From an uncultured Prevotella sp. (GTDB lineage: Bacteria > Bacteroidota > Bacteroidia > Bacteroidales > Bacteroidaceae): 27,795 bases of DNA. A model generated the notes under the pieces. That model was not told where the DNA came from and did not search any database. It worked only from the letters and a program-made list of their open reading frames with translations. The position numbers and the translations under genes are program-made. Positions 23,177 through 27,795 of the stretch are shown piece by piece. Within the stretch, counting starts at the first letter, position 1. The number at the start of each line of letters is the position of its first letter. Location of the stretch: positions 1-27,795 of the forward strand of contig URCI01000038.1 of NCBI GenBank assembly GCA_900546345.1, in the 5' to 3' direction.

Positions 23177-25303
23177 TTACATGGTACGCTGGATGATATT
23201 TTCATTTTTCCGACTGGTCCTCACATTCACCTCTTTATTGAAGATCGTGTAGGTCACGGTGAGTTCCACGCCCTGCATGTCGTTCTTGCCGCGTGTTCCC
23301 CAGTCTACTTGGTTGAATCGGTACAGGACATTGTTGTAGTTGGCCTTGCCGAGAATGTCATTGACGGTCAGATTGATATTCAGTCTGTTTTTCAACAACG
23401 AGGCAGCGGCGCCCATATTCCAGCTCTGTACACTCTTCTGATTGTACAGTAAGTATTCATTTCTGCCTTGAAACGTGTAATCGGTAAACAGATAGACGGT
23501 CGGTGTGAGGGCATAATTGATATTTACCTGTCCATTGAATGCAGTCTGATCGTTTTTATATTCCTGTCCTTTAAAGACATACTTGCCATGAGGAAACACC
23601 ACCTCGCCCTCGCAGGAGAGTTCGAGATTTCCCACAGTCTTGGAATAATCCAGGATGACTCTGAAGTCACTGGCATTTTTCATGTTCATGGAATAGGAAG
23701 TCAGGATGTTGCTTGTCGCGTCTATTGGTACGAGCACATTCACGAGAGGATCTTTGCGATGGGTGTAGCGCAGGGAAAGGGTGAAGTCTTTCCATGAAGT
23801 GCTCAGCGTGTATCGGTCCATGATCTCGTTTTCCAGATCGGTGTTTCCGCGGCTATACAAGAGAGAGTCTTGATACACCAGTCCGGAATTGAGCTGTGAG
23901 AAGTTGGGCTGCGTCAGGTATCTTCTGTAATTCAGTTGGAAGAACCAGTCGTCATTTGGCCGGTACTTGACGGTGAAGACCGGGCAGAGTGTAGAGAAGT
24001 GCTGCTTGAATTGGTTTTCGGTAGCTTCGGTTCCGGCGACACTGGTAATCGATCTGTGCACATACTGATACCTTGCGGCCGGTGTGACCGTCCACTTGCC
24101 GAAGGTCTTGGATAAGGACAGATAAGCTTGTGGATTTGATTCTTTGACCCCGATGTTATTGATATAGTTCTGAGTACTCAGATAAGGGATCTCAGAGTTT
24201 GTCTTCGCCTTCGAGTCGACATAGTTATATATGAATCCCGCTAACGCATTGATCTTCCATGGAAGACTGAAGCTGTTGTCAACGGTGGTAGTGTATACGT
24301 TGTAGCGATTGTGGCCGCGGCTCTTGGTGAGCGTTGACGCGTCGGTGCCGCTTTCCAAGGTCTGTGTATGATGATTGGAATTGGTAGTAGCAATTTCCTG
24401 TGTAACGTCGAGATGGTAGTGGTTGCCCCGATACGCATATTGCAGTGTTCCACTGTGAATGTTTTCCAGGTTTCTTCCCTTTCGGTTGATATCTCTCAGT
24501 TGCTCCAGCGTCTTCCAGCTTGTCAGATTAGTGCCGTTGGCCTTATTGTCCTCGTCGCTGAACAGATAGAAATAATACAATCCCAGTCTGCTCTTTTTGT
24601 TGAGCTGATAATCGGCGGAGAAGTTCACCTTATGGCCGATCGTTGCGATCGGCGTCTCCCGCTTTTGCTCGGTCGAGAAAACATCGTCGCGATAAATGTT
24701 CCTAAAATAGGTTTCCTTATTCTTGTTGCCATCGCGTCCGCCCATATAGGAGAGACTGGCTGAGAATTTCTTATATTGCCCCATGATATTGAACAGCCCA
24801 GCGTCGGAGAACATCCTTGTCTGTTTCGTGTAGTTGCCGACATTGAGAAACAAAAAGTCGTTCATATGTTTGATGGTGGAGATGAAAATGACGGGCTGAC
24901 CGTTGGGGCTATACTTGGCAGAGGGTGCGCGGTCAATTTCTATGCTTTTGATATTGTCGGCCTGTAGCGTTGACAACACCTTGGCGTCAGAGAGGATACG
25001 TCCGTCTAAAACGTATATAGGCTCTCCCATGCCATTGACTTCCACGTTTTCGTTGACCGAGTGCAGCCCGGGTGTGTGGTATAACATTCTTGTGGCATTT
25101 CCCATTTTTGCCAACACCGTATTGGCTACTTGTATTTTGGTTACGCTGCCTTTTGTTCTCACATGGGGAGTATGTCCTTTCACCACCACACTGTCCAGCT
25201 CGATTGTTGTGAAGTTTGCACGATCCTTTATTTCATTTTGTGCGAAGCAAAATGAAATATTTAAATAAAAAAAACAAATAAGTAATGTTCTTAACTTTTC
25301 CAT
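23177..25303 (-). CDS. Outer-membrane beta-barrel protein, TonB-receptor-like
   Basis: A 708-aa outer-membrane protein. The signal peptide (1-21, ending CFAQ) is followed by a plug-like domain with a TonB-box-like ELDSVVVKG (about 35-43), MLYHTPGLHSVN and YVLDGRILSD, INLTVNDILG being near the C-terminus. A barrel of alternating aromatic strands fills the rest. Unlike classical SusC proteins it has no N-terminal CarboxypepD-like domain and ends in NIIQRTM rather than an aromatic residue. It is divergent from a related, longer-N-terminus gene at 25526. The ligand is unknown and no SusD, transporter or regulator is adjacent. Confidence 0.85.
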   Translation of the reverse strand: MEKLRTLLICFFYLNISFCFAQNEIKDRANFTTIELDSVVVKGHTPHVRTKGSVTKIQVANTVLAKMGNATRMLYHTPGLHSVNENVEVNGMGEPIYVLDGRILSDAKVLSTLQADNIKSIEIDRAPSAKYSPNGQPVIFISTIKHMNDFLFLNVGNYTKQTRMFSDAGLFNIMGQYKKFSASLSYMGGRDGNKNKETYFRNIYRDDVFSTEQKRETPIATIGHKVNFSADYQLNKKSRLGLYYFYLFSDEDNKANGTNLTSWKTLEQLRDINRKGRNLENIHSGTLQYAYRGNHYHLDVTQEIATTNSNHHTQTLESGTDASTLTKSRGHNRYNVYTTTVDNSFSLPWKINALAGFIYNYVDSKAKTNSEIPYLSTQNYINNIGVKESNPQAYLSLSKTFGKWTVTPAARYQYVHRSITSVAGTEATENQFKQHFSTLCPVFTVKYRPNDDWFFQLNYRRYLTQPNFSQLNSGLVYQDSLLYSRGNTDLENEIMDRYTLSTSWKDFTLSLRYTHRKDPLVNVLVPIDATSNILTSYSMNMKNASDFRVILDYSKTVGNLELSCEGEVVFPHGKYVFKGQEYKNDQTAFNGQVNINYALTPTVYLFTDYTFQGRNEYLLYNQKSVQSWNMGAAASLLKNRLNINLTVNDILGKANYNNVLYRFNQVDWGTRGKNDMQGVELTVTYTIFNKEVNVRTSRKNENIIQRTM

Positions 25304-25386
25304 TGGTTCAAATCGTTAGTACCCTATAAAGGCGCTTTTGGTATTTGTTTTAATTGATATTTTTATAAAAATACGACTTTCTGCTG

Positions 25387-25418
25387 CAAAGTTATAAAAT
25401 AATATTGAAATAGACAAC
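25387..25418 (-). promoter_or_regulatory. Promoter of the 708-aa outer-membrane gene
   Basis: GTTG (25418-25415), 20 bases, then TAACTTTG (25394-25387) on the minus strand match the Bacteroidetes consensus at 3 of 4 -33 bases and fully at -7. The leader would be about 75 bases. Confidence 0.65.
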
Positions 25419-25440
25419 GGAATTGTGCAATATTTTATAA

Positions 25441-25527
25441 TTAACTAATTGGTTGGTACTTCGTGATGATGGGCTTCTCGTCGGTAAAGAATTCGTTAAA
25501 TGTGTTGTCTGTGATTGGATAGGACAT
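25441..25527 (-). CDS. Possible 28-residue small ORF antisense to the start of the next gene
   Basis: A short frame starts at the minus-strand ATG in a CATG shared with the plus-strand start at 25526 and ends at TAA 25441-25443. It begins MSYPITDNTF and ends YQPIS. The 35 bases before it are A-rich, like Bacteroidetes leaders, but that is also the complement of the neighbour's T-rich signal-peptide codons. No TAnnTTTG box is seen upstream. It may be chance. Confidence 0.2.
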   Translation of the reverse strand: MSYPITDNTFNEFFTDEKPIITKYQPIS

Positions 25528-27675
25528 GATTTGTTCTCTTATTATCTTTTTTTGCTTTTTGTCTCTTTCGTTGAGTATCCACGCACAAGTCAATGTCAAT
25601 ATTGATGTACGAAATGTGAGCGGTGAGACATTGCAGGGAGCAGAGCTGACTGTACTGAAGGGCGATTCCACGATTTTGTTTGCTGTCATACCTTCGCATG
25701 ATCACTTTACATTGCCATCTGCAAGTTCCTATGAGATATCTGTTGCCCACATGGGCTACGCTCCCTATAATACTCAAGCATGGTTTTCTAATGACACCAC
25801 GCTGACAGTGGTGCTGGCCCAGAAAACCTATGATCTTGACGAGGTGGTTGTGCAAGGGCAGAGTGCGCGGAAGATTACGGCAACGGGCGAGATCTTCCAG
25901 CTGTCCTCAAAGGCCAGAAAGTCTGGTGACCCGTTTAAGGCTTTGTCTGAGATTCCTCTGTTGAAAGTGGACATTATCAATCAGACAGTAACCACCAATG
26001 CCGGTGAGCCTCTCTTGGTATTGATTGATGGGAAGCTGCAGAACTCCGGTATACAACCCATCGATCCCAAATTTATAGAGAGCGTGGAAGTTTCTGACGT
26101 GGTGAGCGCGAGGTTTCTCAAGATGGGTGTCAAGAAATTGCTGAATATAAAATTGCGGAAAAACCGTCCTATGTATGTCTATACAGACTTCCGCACCCGT
26201 CACGACATACCTCTCCGAGAAGGATTTGGGGGAGCCAACTACGAATTCGGTCGCAAGAAATTCGCCATATCAGGCTCTATTTTCTATAATTACCTTCACC
26301 ACGACAAATCTGATTTTGAACGGAAGGAAAGCTCAGAGTCTGTCTCTCGTGTCGAGTCCGGAGAAACGATCAGCGGTAGCCATTCGTGGGATGGTAACTT
26401 GATGATGAAATGGACACCAAGTGAGGCGGATTATATATCAGCAGCCGTAAAAGGACTTACGCAAAGAAGTGATGACAAGAGAAATACTGAAGGACAATAT
26501 ATCAGTGGGGCTGATTACTCCCTGGATGCCAAATTCAGATATGATATCAAGACCGATGGCTATCTTGCCGCCCTGTATCATGAGCACACGTTCAAGGGGA
26601 ATAGTCTCTTGACAACCTTCTTGAAATACAACTACTCAAAGTCCACTCTCGACGAAAGGTTCGATGAATGGTATGACAATGCAGGACATGACAGCAGGGG
26701 GAACTGGAACACGATGCGACACCAATACTCGCTGAATGTTGATTTCGACACACAAGACAAGCCTTACGGCGACATCAACATTGGCGATCAGTTGGAATAC
26801 ACGGCCGACAGAGACAAGAGCCTCTTGGATCCTCTGTCTCAGGCTATCGACACCAAGCTATGGAGCAACTACACCTATGCAGGATATACCAACCATTGGA
26901 GGAAATGGTTTTATATGGCATCTGTAGGCTTGGAAAATCTGGGTATTAAAGAGTTGGACAACAAAAATGTCGTATGGCGACCGAGAATGTCTACCAGCAT
27001 GTCGTGGCAACTGCCTCACAGACAAGCATTGCGGCTGTCCTATAATCTCGACAACACGCTGCCGCCTTCGTCTGCCTTCAACCTGCTCAACACCTCTTCC
27101 GATCCTATGCTGCGAGTGGAAGGTAATCCTTATCTTGTGCCTGAGCAGGAACATTTGCTGAATCTGAACTACAACATAAATCTGAAGAGGTTCTGGCTCT
27201 CTTTTGTGGGCTCACATACGAGGGAAAGAGATATCATTGAACCTTATATCTACAGCGACGGAGCTGCTTAGGTGCAATCTTATCGCAATAATGGCACATA
27301 CAAGGAGTCAGCGTTGATCGGACGCGCACGCTATGGGGGAAACAATCTTATGGTGTTTGCGGCAACTTCTTTGTATATTCACAGATCAGTTGGAAGAACC
27401 GTGACTACACTGCTATTTCTACAATTAAATACGAAAATCCTATCCAAGCATACGTGCAAATTGCCTGGCAGGCTACCCGTCATCTGTATCTCTCATTGGG
27501 CTTGCCTTATTTCTGGGGAGTGAGGAGCCAGATAACGACTGTGAATCAGACGGTGTATCAGAGCTGGCGGCGCGACCGTTTCAAGGACATGAGCCTACGT
27601 CCCTGGCTACTGATCTCATGGACGCTGAGAAAAAATGCCAAAGAAGCGATCCCTAACAAAATGGGAGACCTGTAG
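25526..27675 (+). pseudogene. Outer-membrane beta-barrel gene with in-frame stop and frameshift
   Basis: The gene would encode about 715 residues. A signal peptide (1-21, SLSIHAQ) is followed by a CarboxypepD-like domain (about 22-95), a plug-like segment (DLDEVVVQGQSARKI, LLVLIDGKLQNSGIQPID) and barrel strands. An amber TAG at 27269-27271 interrupts the frame after YIYSDGAA. The same frame continues directly with QSYRNNGTYKESALIGRARY. Near 27355-27365 the frame must shift to give GNFFVYSQISWKNRDY and the C-terminal part ending NKMGDL. The total length of 2150 bases is not a multiple of three, which agrees with a net shift. It is the divergent, related partner of the gene at 23177, with an N-terminal domain that gene lacks. 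It is broken unless both sites are sequencing errors. Confidence 0.85.
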
Positions 27676-27795
27676 GGCGGTGGTGAATTTATTATTTCCT
27701 AAAAAAATATAGTTTTCCTTTGGTATTTTTCAATAATATGATGAGTCCACTTTAAAAAGTGGCAATTTAAAATTTTATATGTGTCCGAGACCGGT

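Noticed and set aside
27676..27795. Promoter or small gene at the right edge
   Set aside because: Only a short CCACTT/AAGTGG hairpin and A/T-rich sequence are visible, with no TAnnTTTG box or ORF before the window ends.

Overview
The window comes from the chromosome of an anaerobic member of the Bacteroidales, most likely Prevotellaceae. This is inferred from Bacteroidetes-type promoters (TTTG, about 20 bases, TAnnTTTG), leaders without Shine-Dalgarno sites, SusC-like and TonB-dependent outer-membrane proteins, a TGS-domain nucleoside kinase, and Dcu-type C4-dicarboxylate metabolism. No phage, plasmid, CRISPR array or intact transposon is visible. Several genes are broken.

Layout: (1) 1-3300: the 3' end of tyrS, a tRNA-Gln with its own promoter and terminator, and a secreted GH2 beta-galactosidase-like enzyme. 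(2) 3431-6732: a TGS/uridine-kinase-like protein on the minus strand, then on the plus strand two overlapping, related four-cysteine microproteins followed by a YitT-family membrane protein. (3) 6733-7212: a gene-free spacer with degenerate 22-bp repeats and a perfect 56-bp palindrome. (4) 7213-11944: an AraC-type regulator divergent from a dcuB-ansB-porin operon, with a heptanucleotide repeat in front of ansB. (5) 11992-14108: a PDDEXK (DUF1016) remnant, a histidine kinase, and a response regulator that has lost most of its receiver domain. (6) 14112-17874, minus strand: a CDF metal exporter directly upstream of the response regulator. Upstream of it is a compact unit with an 11-bp-phased CTTAA array, a promoter, a 27-codon ORF and a hairpin, then an araC relic and a NatAB/YhaQP-like ABC exporter. 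(7) 18134-22499: aspA, a structured spacer with a G-quadruplex motif, a small membrane protein, and a LysR regulator divergent from a RIC (ScdA/YtfE) repair protein. (8) 22566-27675: a TonB-receptor fragment at the edge of a 22-bp-period GACGGCCGTC array, an intact 708-aa outer-membrane barrel protein, and a divergent relative broken by an in-frame stop and a frameshift.

Two functional themes stand out. Periplasmic asparaginase, aspartate ammonia-lyase, the Dcu carrier and a porin form a route from asparagine via aspartate to fumarate, which would feed anaerobic fumarate respiration. The CDF-response regulator-histidine kinase cluster looks like a metal-export operon, probably headed by the 27-codon unit, whose operator geometry fits OmpR/PhoB-family regulators. 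The regulator encoded in the operon is damaged. This last arrangement is the best candidate for something undescribed, but it is a hypothesis from sequence layout only.
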